A stretch of 64,000 nt of DNA, taken from Multifurca ochricompacta (lineage: Eukaryota; Basidiomycota; Agaricomycetes; Russulales; Russulaceae). The translations under genes and the position numbers were made by a program. Where the stretch lies: the NCBI GenBank assembly GCA_022496185.1, contig WTXG01000137.1, forward strand, positions 1 to 64,000, written 5' to 3'. The notes beneath the pieces are model-generated. The model had not been told where the DNA came from, did not search any database, and saw only the letters and a list, made by a program, of their open reading frames with translations. This document shows positions 1 through 9,274 of the stretch, piece by piece (the stretch's first letter is position 1; each line of letters begins with the position of its first letter).

Positions 1-223
1 TCTGTTTCGTCTCTTCCACTTCAGAGTTCTTCTAACCTCTGAAGTGTAAGTGCTTTGCATACTATCTACTTAACTATTAGACTAACGTCTTTACATAGAA
101 CTTTCTTTGTCTAGGTCAGTAGCGTAGTAATATAGAGTTCTTCTAACCTCTGAAGTAACTTTCTTTGTCTAGCCTAACCCGCTAACCTTACAGTCAGTAT
201 GCTGCGCACATGCCTGTTTCACA
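1..223 (+). mobile_element. Copia-A LTR, right part (cut by window edge)
   Basis: This is the 3' 223 bp of the copia-A LTR, nearly identical to the last part of the solo LTR at 51161-51660. It contains the intron-like segment 46-98 (GTAAGT...GACTAAC...CATAG) and the intron-less second copy at 134-172. It ends in TTCACA and joins directly to copia reverse-transcriptase sequence, so it is an LTR inserted into an older copia pol. The left end and its TSD lie outside the window. Confidence 0.85.
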
Positions 224-2097
224 GGTTTTGTGCTAGGCTTGTGGCAAAAGGCTTTACCCAAATAGAAGGGGTAGACTTCAATGAAACATTCTCCCCAGTT
301 GCCAGATTTGAATCACTTAGATTATTACTAGCACTAGCTACACTAGAGGATTGGGAAATCCACCAAATGGATGTCAAATTGGCATTCCTACATGGTGATC
401 TGGATGAGGAGATATATATGGAGCAACCAGTTGGTTTCATTGTTGCTGGTCAAGAGTCCAAAGTTTGTAGGCTACAAAAAGCATTATATGGCCTCAAACA
501 AGCCTCCCAAGCATGGAATTTACAATTCCATGCAGTTCTCAATGAACTGGGCTTTACTCAGACATACTCTGATGCAGGAGTATATGTGGCTCATCATAAG
601 GAGGGGGATGATTCACTTTATGTCATTCTATATGTAGATGACATCACTATACTTGGATCTTCAAATGATAAGATAACATGGCTGAAGTCAGCTCTATCTA
701 ACCGATATGAGATGACTGACTTGGGAGAAATCCAGTCATACCTTGGAGTTAATATCACCAGGGATTGTCCTAATAAGATGCTGGAAATTGACCAAGCAGC
801 CTACATTTTATCTATTATTGAGAAGTTTGGGATGAGGGATTCCAACCGAGTATATACTCTCTTCCCTCTGGTGCTGATGTTCATCTGGTCAAATTTGATG
901 GCCAAGCATCTACTTCTGAAATTAAGAAGTACCAACAGTTGATGGGGTCTCTGCTATGGGTGCAGATTGGAAGCAGACCCAACATCAGTTTTGCTGTGGT
1001 GTGCCTTAGCCAATATGCTTCCAACCCCTCTCAAGATCATATGCGACTTGCAAAATATGTCTTAAAATATCTAAATAGTACAAAAGACTGCAAGTTGTGG
1101 TATTCTGGAGGGAATGGGGAGAGTGGCCTTCATGGCTTTGCAGATTCCTCATGGGGAGATTAAGAGGACTGCCACTCTACCTCAGGCTATGTGTTCTTCT
1201 TAGCAAATGGAGCCATATCTTGGTGCTCTAGAAAGCAGAAGACAGTAGCACAGTCCACCACTGAAGCTGAGTATATGAGCTGTGAAACAGGCATGTGCAC
1301 AGCATACTGACTGTAAGGTTAGCGGGTTAGGCTAGACAAAGAAAGTTACTTCAGAGGTTAGAAGAACTCTATATTACTACGCTACTGACCTAGACAAAGA
1401 AAGTTCTATGTAAAGAACGTTAGTCTAATAGTTAAGTAGATAGTATGCAAAGCACTTACACTTCAGAGGTTAGAAGAACTCTGAAGTGGAAGAGACGAAA
1501 CAGACACCCTTATATACTATCCAAGGGTGGTCTGTGCACTGGGAATAAGTCCACAAGTGCTGGACAGAGTCCAAACAACAAACATGAGGGAGAAAGGCCA
1601 TTGGCCACTACAGAAATCACATGTTACATGGTGTATCAGTCAGCTACTGCGGAATGTGAGAAAGAAAGTAATAATGATAATGTAAATAGTCCGAAACTCC
1701 GGTATCTAATCTAATCTACAAAGTAGCTAATCTAATCACCTGATGCCTGAAGCATCACCGAACATCTTCTGTGTTCAACATGAGCCTCTCTGAGGCTGCA
1801 AATCAGGCTGCATGGTATAGGACTTTTATGGAGGAATTAGGGTATGAGGTATCCTCCCCTATACTACTCCATTGTGACAACAAGGGTGCTGTAGATTTGG
1901 CATTAAACCCTGTCACAGGAAGGTGGTCAAAGCACATACCCATAAAGTACCATGCCATTAGGGAGTACATAGAATCGCACATAATTAACTTAGTGCGAAC
2001 TCCCACTGGTGAGATGCTGGCAGATGGCTTCACTAAGTCTCTACCAAGAGCATCATTTGAAACCATGGTCAATGGACTTGGACTAGTGCTGGAATGA
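224..2097 (+). pseudogene. Copia-A0 pol relic: RT and RNase H (broken)
   Basis: Degenerate 3' part of a Ty1/copia polyprotein, about 85-90% similar by eye to the RT-RNase H of the copy at 12913-14520. Visible blocks are the RVT_2 start (LVAKGFTQ), the YVDD active site near 630-645, and RNase H with CDNKGAVDLA and the KHIPIKYHAI block near 1880-1970. Lesions: the left end is replaced by an LTR at 223/224; a frameshift lies between about 855 and 935; a TAA at 1161-1163 replaces CAA of the better copy; and a minus-strand solo LTR sits at 1281-1780. The ATG at 199 lies in the LTR and is not a real start. Once made cDNA synthesis enzymes of the element; now inactive. Confidence 0.9.
1281..1780 (-). 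mobile_element. Solo copia-A LTR
   Basis: A 500-bp LTR in reverse orientation inside the RNase H region of copia-A0. It starts TGTGAAACAG, ends GTTCAACA, and is flanked by the 5-bp TSD tgagc at 1276-1280 and 1781-1785. Read on the minus strand it matches the LTR at 51161-51660 almost base for base, including the intron-like segment and its spliced copy. No internal sequence is present, so it is a product of LTR-LTR recombination. Confidence 0.95.
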
Positions 2098-2371
2098 GAG
2101 AGCTGGAATCTGGAGACTTTGTATACCAGTTTCACTTTCCCACCATGAGCATGTTCTTGACCTCAAGAGTGACGCAAGAAGTGTGTAGGGTTTCAGTTTG
2201 CATAAGCGAATCACCACAATATGCCTCTGAACACCACACTTCTGGTTGACTCATTCTTGACACTGACAACCTGAGACTTGCTCACTGGTGATATGCTTGT
2301 TCAATTGTGATGGCAGTGTGCTCATCCAACTCATTTCCCATCTATGACCAGATGCCTTCAGCATGGAGGGA
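2098..2371 (+). other. Copia-A0 3' untranslated region and polypurine tract
   Basis: Non-coding spacer between the pol stop and the 3' LTR, homologous to 14521-14822 of copia-A1. The purine run CATGGAGGGA just before the LTR is the likely polypurine tract that primes plus-strand DNA. Confidence 0.7.
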
Positions 2372-2885
2372 TGTTGAACACAGGACATGTTTGGTGATGC
2401 TTCAGGCATCAGGAGATTAGATTAGCTACTTTGTGGACTAGATTAGATATCGGAGTTTCGGACTATTTACCATATCATTATTACCTTCTTTCTCACATTC
2501 TGCAGTAGCTGACTGATGTACCTTAGTAATGATGTACAAGCATGTGATTCCTTACTGGCCAATGGCCTTTATCCCTCTTGTTTATTGTTTGGACTTTGTC
2601 TGGCACTTGTGGACTTATTCCCAGTGCACAGACCATCCCTTGGAATGTATATAAGGGTGTCTGTTTCATCTCCTACACTTCAGAGTTTTCTTCACCTCTG
2701 AAGTGTAAGTCCCTTCTACATTACTTCCTACTTATACCTTTGACTAACCGCTCTCTGTAGCTAACTTGTCTTTTAGGTCAGTAGTATAGTAATAGAGTTT
2801 TCTTCACCTCTGAAGTCTAACTTGTCTTTTAGCCTTACACGCTAACCACTACAGTCAGTATGCTGCACACTGTGCCTGTTCAACA
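2372..2885 (+). mobile_element. 3' LTR of copia-A0
   Basis: Complete copia-A LTR from TGTTGAACAC to GTTCAACA. TATA box (tatataa) near 2648. The repeat unit starts near 2682, 34 nt downstream of the TATA. The intron-like segment is 2705-2760 (GTAAGT...GACTAAC...TGTAG), and the intron-less second copy lies at about 2794-2832. Followed by gypsy gag sequence, so copia-A0 was inserted in a gypsy gag; the matching left TSD is outside the window. Confidence 0.92.
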
Positions 2886-3426
2886 GAATACCTAGAAGAA
2901 ACAAGTGAAGATGTGCCTGCATTGGCTGTACCTGCCCAGGTTGCACCCAAGTCTGCTACAATCAGAGCTCCTGCATTAGCAACTCCCCAGATATTGACAC
3001 AATCTACTGATACCATTCTCCCCACCACTATGTCTACCATTGCTGCACAACTTCCTGATCCTACCCCCAACCCTCTGCCTCCCCCTCCTGCTGCTGTAAA
3101 TGCCCCAAACATTCCACCTCCATCAGGGTGACTCTCAGGAGTATTACCCCAGACCTTCACTGGGGATTGCTCCCAGAGTAAGAAGTTCATTCTGGAATTT
3201 ACAACCTTCCAGAATTTCAATCATGACATCCCTCAAATTGTCAATCCTTTTCAATGAGCAAATCTCTTCCTTTCACTCATCAGAGGGGAAGCAGTGGATG
3301 ATTGGACAATGGAGCAGCTGGAGTGGCTGAATGACCAAGTAGCAGCAGGAAGATGCACCACCAGTCCCATGCTCTGGGAAATGATTGCTCAGCAGTTTAA
3401 AGATGCTTTCACAAATGGACAGGCCA
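2886..3426 (+). pseudogene. Gypsy gag fragment
   Basis: Plus-strand relic of a Ty3/gypsy Gag closely related to the gags at 19263-22118 and 43461-44975. Recognisable in order are an acidic EE-rich stretch, a Pro-rich linker beginning MSTIAAQLPDP, and the capsid-like block with SQSKKF, FNHDIPQI and WTMEQLEWLN. Breaks: TGA at 3129-3131 where relatives have an Arg-type codon, and a second TGA before ANLF. The left side is cut by copia-A0 and the right side ends abruptly after GQAK at a junction with a truncated copia LTR. No zinc knuckle remains. Confidence 0.85.
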
Positions 3427-3535
3427 AACCTCTACCTTTGACTAATGTCTCTTATAGATACTTGTCTTCTAGGTATGTAGTATAGTATAATAGAGTTTCT
3501 TCAACCTCTGAAGTATACTTGTCTTCTAGCCTTAC
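3427..3535 (+). mobile_element. Copia-A LTR remnant, left piece
   Basis: Truncated LTR beginning inside the intron-like segment (3' half to 3457, ...GACTAA...TATAG). It then has the second-exon block, linker, and spliced repeat copy at about 3492-3529. The first ~370 bp of the LTR are missing. The LTR resumes at 22840-22888 after a 19.3-kb nest of insertions whose outermost member is LTR-B (TSD cttac). Confidence 0.85.
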
Positions 3536-3904
3536 TGTTACAACCTACCCAGCATACATGACAGATGGCAAGACATGGGGGACACAGCAGCAGTGACAAC
3601 AGCCATGTGGGGTCTGCAAGGACAATGCCAGCTTAGTCATCATGTCCCACGCCAAAGTCCAGAAGACAAATACAGCATGAGGTACAGAAGCAGATCACAT
3701 GACAGTAAGGTTTGATGCCTCATGTACAGAAGGACCCTGAACCTTAGTTGATGTGGGAAGATGGTGGCACTGGTTCTGATGGAAGGTTCCATAGTCACAC
3801 ATCCAGAACCACTGGCATCTAGATAGACAGATAAGAACCCTGATGACTAAGCTAGTCCAGCATGTATATATACCCTAGCTAGTCTTGCTCAGATGGTTCC
3901 CCAT
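3536..3904. mobile_element. LTR-B (gypsy-type solo LTR), part 1 of 3
   Basis: Begins TGTTACAACCTACCC and matches the intact copy at 7836-8438. It is interrupted by LTR-C at 3905-5200 and by gypsy D at 5301-22693, and ends at 22839 with GTGTAACA. The outer TSD is cttac (3531-3535 and 22840-22844). Net LTR length is about 600 bp. Confidence 0.9.
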
Positions 3905-5200
3905 TGTTACAACCCTACTCTTTTCCTGACCCTCGCACTGCACCTCCCTTTTTCACCACACTTGACTGTCCATTCCCCTGCTCCACCATCTCTTGACCAC
4001 TTTGGCCCCAGAACCTAGATGCCTATGGCCTTGTGCCTAGGACCTTTAACCTGATGCCCTTGGCTTGCTGCCTTGGGACCTTGCCTGATGCCTGTGGCTT
4101 ATATGCCCAGGACCCCACCCTGATACCTGTGACATGACGCTCTCAGGACCCCTTACCCTTGACACCTGCACCTGACTCACTACTAGTTCAGCTACTGTGC
4201 TGATGGCTGTATTCCCCTTTCCCCTGATGCTTGGCCTCTGTCTTAGCCAGCATCTGTACCCTGTCTTTTGTGGCTGACACCCATGGGATCTCTGACACTG
4301 TCCCTGCCAAACCTGACTCTGCACACAAGACAACTTTGGCTTGCATTTGCCCCTCCAGACCACATGACCTGTAGGCACATGACATGGACTCAAAGCCATG
4401 ACCTGTCATATGACCCTTGACCACATAACCTCAGACCATGTGACCCCCCCTTTGACCATGTGACCTTGGGCTTTGATCATGACCCCTTAGATCATCTGAC
4501 CCATCAGTCACTTGACCCTCTTCTCTGACTCCTGTGGGAGTATTCCCACACTGATCTGACTCCTGTGGGACCTGTCATTTCCCCATTTGCCCCTGACCCT
4601 GGTGGGAATCCTCCCACACTGATATGACTCCTGTGGGGCTGCCCCACATGATTATGCTTCTGATAAGGCTTATCCTTATCATGGACTATATTTGACATCT
4701 TATCTGCTATTGGATGATAAGGACTCTGACCCTGTTCCTGATTAGCTACAAACCAGACCCCCATACAGTATATAAGACCCTGTAGACAGTTTGTACACCC
4801 CTAGATTTGACCTCTTGTGCCTTCAGCCTAGAGATCTTAGACCCCAATACATCAGAAGCCTTTTCCCCTTCTTTGCGCCCTTGAGATCCTTGCAGGGACC
4901 CCCATTGCCTTTGGCAATTTGTGTGTACCCTTCTCTTTGAACCCCTCTGCCATCTCCCAGGGCTCCAGTATGCTTGGTGTGCTTCTGGCACAGCAACTGG
5001 GCCTTGTCCCCACTTAACAGCCTTAGGGGATTGGCTCCCTTTGGCTGACTCATCCTGTCTCTCTCTGTGCTTGGTTATAGCACCAACCTCTAATCCATTC
5101 TGAAGCTATACAGTAGCCTGAAGCCTAGCCTGATGGCTGAGGCAATGGACCTGTGTCAACCTGTGCATGTTGCACACAGAGCACCCTGCTGAGTGTAACA
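3905..5200 (+). mobile_element. Solo LTR-C (copy 1, 1.3 kb)
   Basis: Starts TGTTACAACC, ends GAGTGTAACA, TSD cccat at 3900-3904 and 5201-5205. TATA-like tatataag near 4770. The U3 region (about 4340-4660) holds tandem copies of a CATGTGAC-type motif and TGTGGGA/TCCCACA dyads. No coding capacity; the open frames here are chance. Three other copies occur at 7276, 20570 and 29350. Confidence 0.9.
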
Positions 5201-5300
5201 CCCATCTTGAGCTTTTGTGTCAATCAGAAGTCTTGTGGACCTTTACTTCCTTCCTTGCATCTCACCACCCGAACTTGTCCCTTTGGTGCTTCATCCTTTG
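5201..5300. mobile_element. LTR-B, part 2 of 3
   Basis: Continuation of LTR-B after the LTR-C insertion (first 5 bp are the duplicated target). Ends with ctttg, the TSD of gypsy D. Confidence 0.85.
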
Positions 5301-5898
5301 TGTAATGCCTGGTGTGGGCATTCAGCATGATGTGTGACAAAGTTGCATAGCAAAACTACGAAGTCAGTGTACACTGTGTTACTAGCATACAGAGTTGAGG
5401 GATGAGTCAATACCAAGGAGCTAATCCCTTAGTACTGGTGAGCAGAAGAGTGCCAGAAGCACTGAGACAATTCAAGGGTCGGGTCTTAGAGGATCACCCA
5501 GAAGGTAATGCACCAAGTCAATTAAGAAGTCAAGTCTGAGGCATACAGGGCTATCTAAGCTGGCCTTATATACGTAATAGAGGTCAGAGTCTGAATTGGA
5601 GTAAAGTACTTGGCATATCAACAAAGTCACAATATAACTAGAAGGGGGAATGGAGTGAAGGTGGGCCAGGTGAGAATATACAGAGATGAATCCAGTATAG
5701 TCATGATTCTGGTGGGAAAATATGTAAGAGTCCTGATGTAAAGTATGAGTCATAGATAAGCACAGCCTGAGTCAAAGATAAGGAACAAATATGTACAAAA
5801 AGGGGGCACAACCACAGTCAACAAAGATTAAACAAAGCCAAGCAATGGGTCACAAGACACAAATGGGAACAAAAGACAACATAGCAGGGTTTGTAACA
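5301..5898 (-). mobile_element. 3' LTR of gypsy D
   Basis: 598 bp from TGTAATGCC to TTTGTAACA. The adjacent interior on the minus strand is the polypurine tract GAGAGGGGGTAA. The TATA-like element on the minus strand is near 5570. Compared with the 5' LTR, the differences in the first 110 bp are TG/CA swaps at former CpG sites. Confidence 0.92.
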
Positions 5899-5929
5899 TT
5901 ACCCCCTCTCTAAGTCCTAGCAGAGCCAG

Positions 5930-6438
5930 CTAGATTGGCATACCATCATTGTCCTGGACCAAGGAGAGGTAGTTGTCCACTATGGTGTAGTGGTCAGCAT
6001 CATAATTCTCCTTGTCTTCATCTGTGGGGCAAATGTGTGTTCGTAGAAAACCGTAGGGCCCTCACCTCCCACAGCGAAAGCAGCTGTCATAAACATGACA
6101 ATTGATTTCTCAATGTCCGGCATTATGGGAGAGACACTTGCCACACCATCCAGATGGGTTGAGGACGTTGGGGGCCTGTGTAAGTCATTGGAACAAACAT
6201 TGGTGGCTCCAGTGCGAGGTACTTTGACAATGTTGGCATCATTTCTTGGCTGTAGGACAGCACCAGCTAAGGTGGTACTTGCTATTGCAGCACCAACAAA
6301 GCTTACCATCTGGATTTTCATGAAGGTGCGGCATTTCAAGACAACTTGGATTGAGCCGGGGTGCAAGATCGAGGTGGTGATGGGGGAGAGGTCAGGCAAA
6401 AGTGTCGGCATACTGTTTGGATATAGTTTGATATGCCT
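5930..6438 (-). pseudogene. Gypsy D ORF3, C-terminal Cys/His-rich part
   Basis: Last third of an unrecognised protein encoded between pol and the 3' LTR. On the minus strand it has, between about 6300 and 6030, two clusters of the CX2CX4HX4C zinc-knuckle type (second CQHCQSTSHWSHQC), then CX2CX6HX4C (WCGKC...), then CX2CX11HXC (...GFLRTHIC). It ends in an acidic tail and TAG at 5930-5932. The frame is broken by several TGA codons at positions where the other copies have sense codons or also TGA. Nucleic-acid binding is a reasonable inference from the knuckles; the protein's role is unknown. Confidence 0.7.
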
Positions 6439-6443
6439 CTCCT

Positions 6444-6954
6444 TGTTGAACACAGGATGTGTTCATTGATGCTTCAGACATCAGGAGATTAGATTAGCTA
6501 CCTTGTGGATCAGATTAGATTCTGGAGTCTTGGACTTTTTACTATATCATTATTACTTTCTTTCTCACACTCCGCAGTAGCTGACTGATGTACCTTACTA
6601 ATGATGTACAAGCATGTGATTACCTACTGGCCAATGGCCTTTATCCCTCTTGTTTATTGTTTGGACTTTGTCCGGCACTTGTGGACTTATTCCCAGTGCA
6701 CAGACCATCCCTTGAAGAGTATATAAGGGTGTCTGTTTCGTCTCTTACACTTCAGAGTTTTCTTCGTCTCTGAAGTGTAAGTCCCAGTCTCTCTACTTGC
6801 TACCTTACCTATAACTAACTGTCTTTGTAGATAACTTGTTCTAGGTGTGTAGTATAGTAATATAGAGTTTTCTTTGTCTCTGAAGTATAACTTGTTCTAG
6901 CCTTACACACTAACCATCACAGTCAGTATGCTGCGCACTGTGCCTGTTTTCACA
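6444..6954 (+). mobile_element. Solo copia-A LTR
   Basis: 511-bp LTR, TGTTGAACAC to TTTTCACA, TSD ctcct at 6439-6443 and 6955-6959, inserted in gypsy D ORF3. Intron-like segment 6777-6830 (GTAAGT...TAACTAAC...TGTAG). The spliced second copy is at about 6864-6900 and differs from the first only by one C/T at a CpG. Confidence 0.95.
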
Positions 6955-6959
6955 CTCCT

Positions 6960-7270
6960 AACTCCAGTCATGTTCTGATGGATGCCAGGTGTTGCTCAAT
7001 GTCAAAGATCCCCCAATTGATCCTCACCATCTGTTGTTCGTAGTCGTGGTGCTGCATGTCTAAGTTGTCCTTGAGTGCCTGGAACTTGCACAACTGTGCA
7101 ACCTTGGCAGTCAGTCGCGGCATACACAAGTCTTGGAGTACCTCGTTGATAGCGAAGGCATGGGGGTCACTGGCCGATAGGTGCTGCAAATGTTCTGGCC
7201 CTAGGACATAATGGAGCCGATTGACCTTCTTCTCTTCCAAGTACACTGGGGCTCCATAGACCGGTCCTCC
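6960..7270 (-). pseudogene. Gypsy D ORF3, middle part
   Basis: Middle segment of ORF3, lying between the solo copia LTR (6444-6954) and LTR-C (7276-8738). It carries the conserved block GPVYGAPVYLEE and a helical stretch containing HAFAINEVLQD, matching the homologous parts of ORF3 in gypsy E (39200-39910) and F (60539-61738). A TGA at 6968-6970 interrupts the frame at a position consistent with CGA. Confidence 0.75.
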
Positions 7271-7275
7271 CTTTT

Positions 7276-8738
7276 TGTTACAACCCCACTCTTTTCCCTT
7301 CCTCACACTGAGCCAGCTCCCTTACACCACCCTTGACCTTTCCCCTTCACCAAACCACTGTCTCCTGCCCTCTTTGGCCCCTGATCCCTGATGCCTGTGG
7401 CCTGTGTGCCCAGGACCTTACCCTGATGCCTGTGACCTGCTGCTCATAGGACCAACCCCCTTTGCCGCCATTTATACCTAACCTGCCAGTAGTTCTGCTG
7501 CTACACTGTTGGATGTACACCACCCTTCCTTGTTGCCTTGGCTTATGCCTTGGCCAGTACCCCTGTCCCTGTGCTTGACACCCACAGGATCTCTGATACA
7601 GTATATAAGACACTGTAGACAGTTAGTAGGACTTTAGATTTGACCTCTTGGGCCTTCAGCCTAGAGTTTCCCTGATCATGGAATACAGATTGGACTTCTA
7701 AGTCCTTTTTGCTTTCTTTGCATCACTGAAAGGACCCCATTGCCTCTGGCAATGGGTGTGCACTTCATCTCCAGATCTCACCCCTTGACCCAGATGCTGT
7801 TGCTGCTCTGGTTTCCCCTCCTTTGCTTCCTTTGTGTTACGACCTACCCAGCATACCTGACAGACAGCAAGACGTGGGGGACACACAAGCAGTGACAGTA
7901 GCCGTGCGGGGTCCGCAAGGACATTGCCGGCTTAGTCATGATGTCCCACGCCGAAGTCCAGAAGACTGATATGGCATGAGGTACAGAAGCAGATCACATG
8001 ACAGTAAGGTTTGATGCCTCATGTACAGAAGGACCCTGAACCTTAGTTGACATGGGAAGACAGTGGCACTGGTTCTGATGGAAGGTTCCATAGTCACACA
8101 TCCAGAACCACAAGCATCTAGATAAGCCTGATAAGAATGGATGACTAAGCTAGTACCAGCATGTATATATACCCTAGCTAGTCTCGCTCAGATGTTCCCC
8201 ATCTTGAGCTCCTGTGACAATCAGTAGCCTTGTGGACCTTTAACCTCCTTCCTTGCGTCTCACCACCTGGACTCCTCTCTTTGGTGCTTTGTCCTTCTGG
8301 GACCTTGCACACTGACTGGCTTGTGACTGAGTGTATTGTTGGACTTATTGTCTTCCGCATCGACCCAAGATCGTCCCGACCTTGTTTCTGTGACCTAGCC
8401 GCCTGCACTTGATCGCGTACACCCCTCTGAGCATAACACTTTGAGCCCAGTTTGCCTGATGTGCTTCTGGCACTGCAGCTGAGCCTGATCCCCACTCAAC
8501 AGCCTTAGGAGATTAGCTCCCTTTGGCTGACTCTTCCCATCTTTCTCTGTGCTTGGTTATAGCACAACTTCCTATCTACCCTGAAGCTAAGAGCCTGGCC
8601 CTGTTGTGCCAGGCTTGTTGCAGATCCTGGACCCACAGTGTTGGGTGTCGCGGATGTGGCTGACTAGTGCTGGACTAGTGTCAGTGGACTCGCACTGACT
8701 GGTGCACGTCACACAGCAATGCCCCACTGAGTGTTACA
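7276..8738 (+). mobile_element. Solo LTR-C (copy 2) containing LTR-B
   Basis: TGTTACAACC to GTGTTACA, TSD ctttt at 7271-7275 and 8739-8743, inserted into ORF3 of gypsy D. Without the nested LTR-B it is about 855 bp. It lacks roughly 430 bp of the U3 with the CACATG and TGTGGGA repeats seen in the other copies. TATA-like tatataag near 7600. Confidence 0.9.
7836..8438. mobile_element. Solo LTR-B (intact copy)
   Basis: 603 bp, TGTTACGACC to GAGCATAACA, TSD ctttg at 7831-7835 and 8439-8443, inside LTR-C. This is the reference copy for the split LTR-B at 3536-22839. A central TATATATA lies near 8165; orientation is uncertain because that motif is nearly symmetric. Confidence 0.93.
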
Positions 8739-9023
8739 CTTTTCCAAATGTTGACACAAGACGTGTCTGGAGATGCTTCAGGCATCTAAGGTTCGCTTCA
8801 GCTGTAGATTAGATTAGATTAGATTCCGGAGTATCGGACTTTTTATGTTATCTTTATTACATTTCTTTCTCACCTTACTCAGCTGATTAGTGATGGACTT
8901 AGTAATGTGCAGTAAGCATGTGATATCTCCTTGGCCAATGGCCATTATCCCTCTCTGTTTATTGTCCAGCACTTGTGGACTTATTCCCAGTGCGCACAGA
9001 CCATTTCCCCTGGCCCCCATGGG

Positions 9024-9030
9024 TATATAA
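9024..9030 (+). promoter_or_regulatory. TATA box of copia-A1 LTR
   Basis: tatataa in the context GGGTATATAAGGGTGTCTG, conserved at the same place in the complete copia-A LTRs of the window. Transcription would be expected to start about 30 nt downstream, near the start of the AGAG repeat unit (9058). Confidence 0.75.
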
Positions 9031-9057
9031 GGGTGTCTGTTTTGTCCTTTACACTTC

Positions 9058-9208
9058 AGAGTTCTTCTTCCTCTGAAGTGTAAGTCGTCTTTACTTTACT
9101 CTCTACTTTTCCTTTGACTAACATTCTCTGTGTAGTTAACTTGTCTTTTAGGTCAGTAGTATAGTATTATAGAGTTCTTCTTCCTCTGAAGTTTAACTTG
9201 TCTTTTAG
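9058..9208 (+). other. LTR intron and its spliced duplicate (copia-A1)
   Basis: Exon unit 9058-9079 is followed by GTAAGT...GACTAAC...TGTAG (9080-9135), then a 16-nt block (9136-9151) ending TAG and a 19-nt linker. After that comes 9171-9208, which is exactly the 22-nt unit joined to the 16-nt block without the intervening 56 bp. Donor, branch-point and acceptor consensus are all present. The same layout is seen in every copia-A LTR here. Confidence 0.8.
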
Positions 9209-9261
9209 CCTAACATGCTACTAACCACAGTCAGTATAACCAGCAGCATGATTGCTTGACA

Positions 9262-9274
9262 GGTTATGGGCCCT
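9262..9274 (+). other. Primer binding site of copia-A1 (initiator tRNA-Met anticodon arm)
   Basis: GGTTATGGGCCC directly abuts the 5' LTR. It is the exact reverse complement of GGGCCCAUAACC, the anticodon stem-loop sequence of many eukaryotic initiator tRNA-Met molecules. Drosophila copia is known to use a cleaved tRNAiMet half primed from the same arm. The unrelated copia-B has the same motif at 46157. Confidence 0.75.

Larger units (their letters stand above)
8749..9261 (+). mobile_element. 5' LTR of copia-A1
   Basis: 513 bp, TGTTGACACA to GCTTGACA. It holds the element promoter: TATA box tatataa at about 9024-9030, with the repeated exon unit beginning 34 nt downstream at 9058. It also contains the perfect hairpin 9052-9080 (CACTTCAGAG / CTCTGAAGTG), an intron-like segment 9080-9135 and a spliced copy at 9171-9208. 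Confidence 0.95.

Noticed and set aside
199..223. ATG at 199 as start of a copia protein
   Set aside because: It is inside the LTR; the open frame crosses an insertion junction and joins LTR sequence to RT by chance. The same false start appears at 51636.
4046..5103. Several open frames of 60-120 codons in LTR-C
   Set aside because: They overlap on both strands, recur only where LTR-C copies occur, and carry no domain; they come from repeat-rich U3 sequence.
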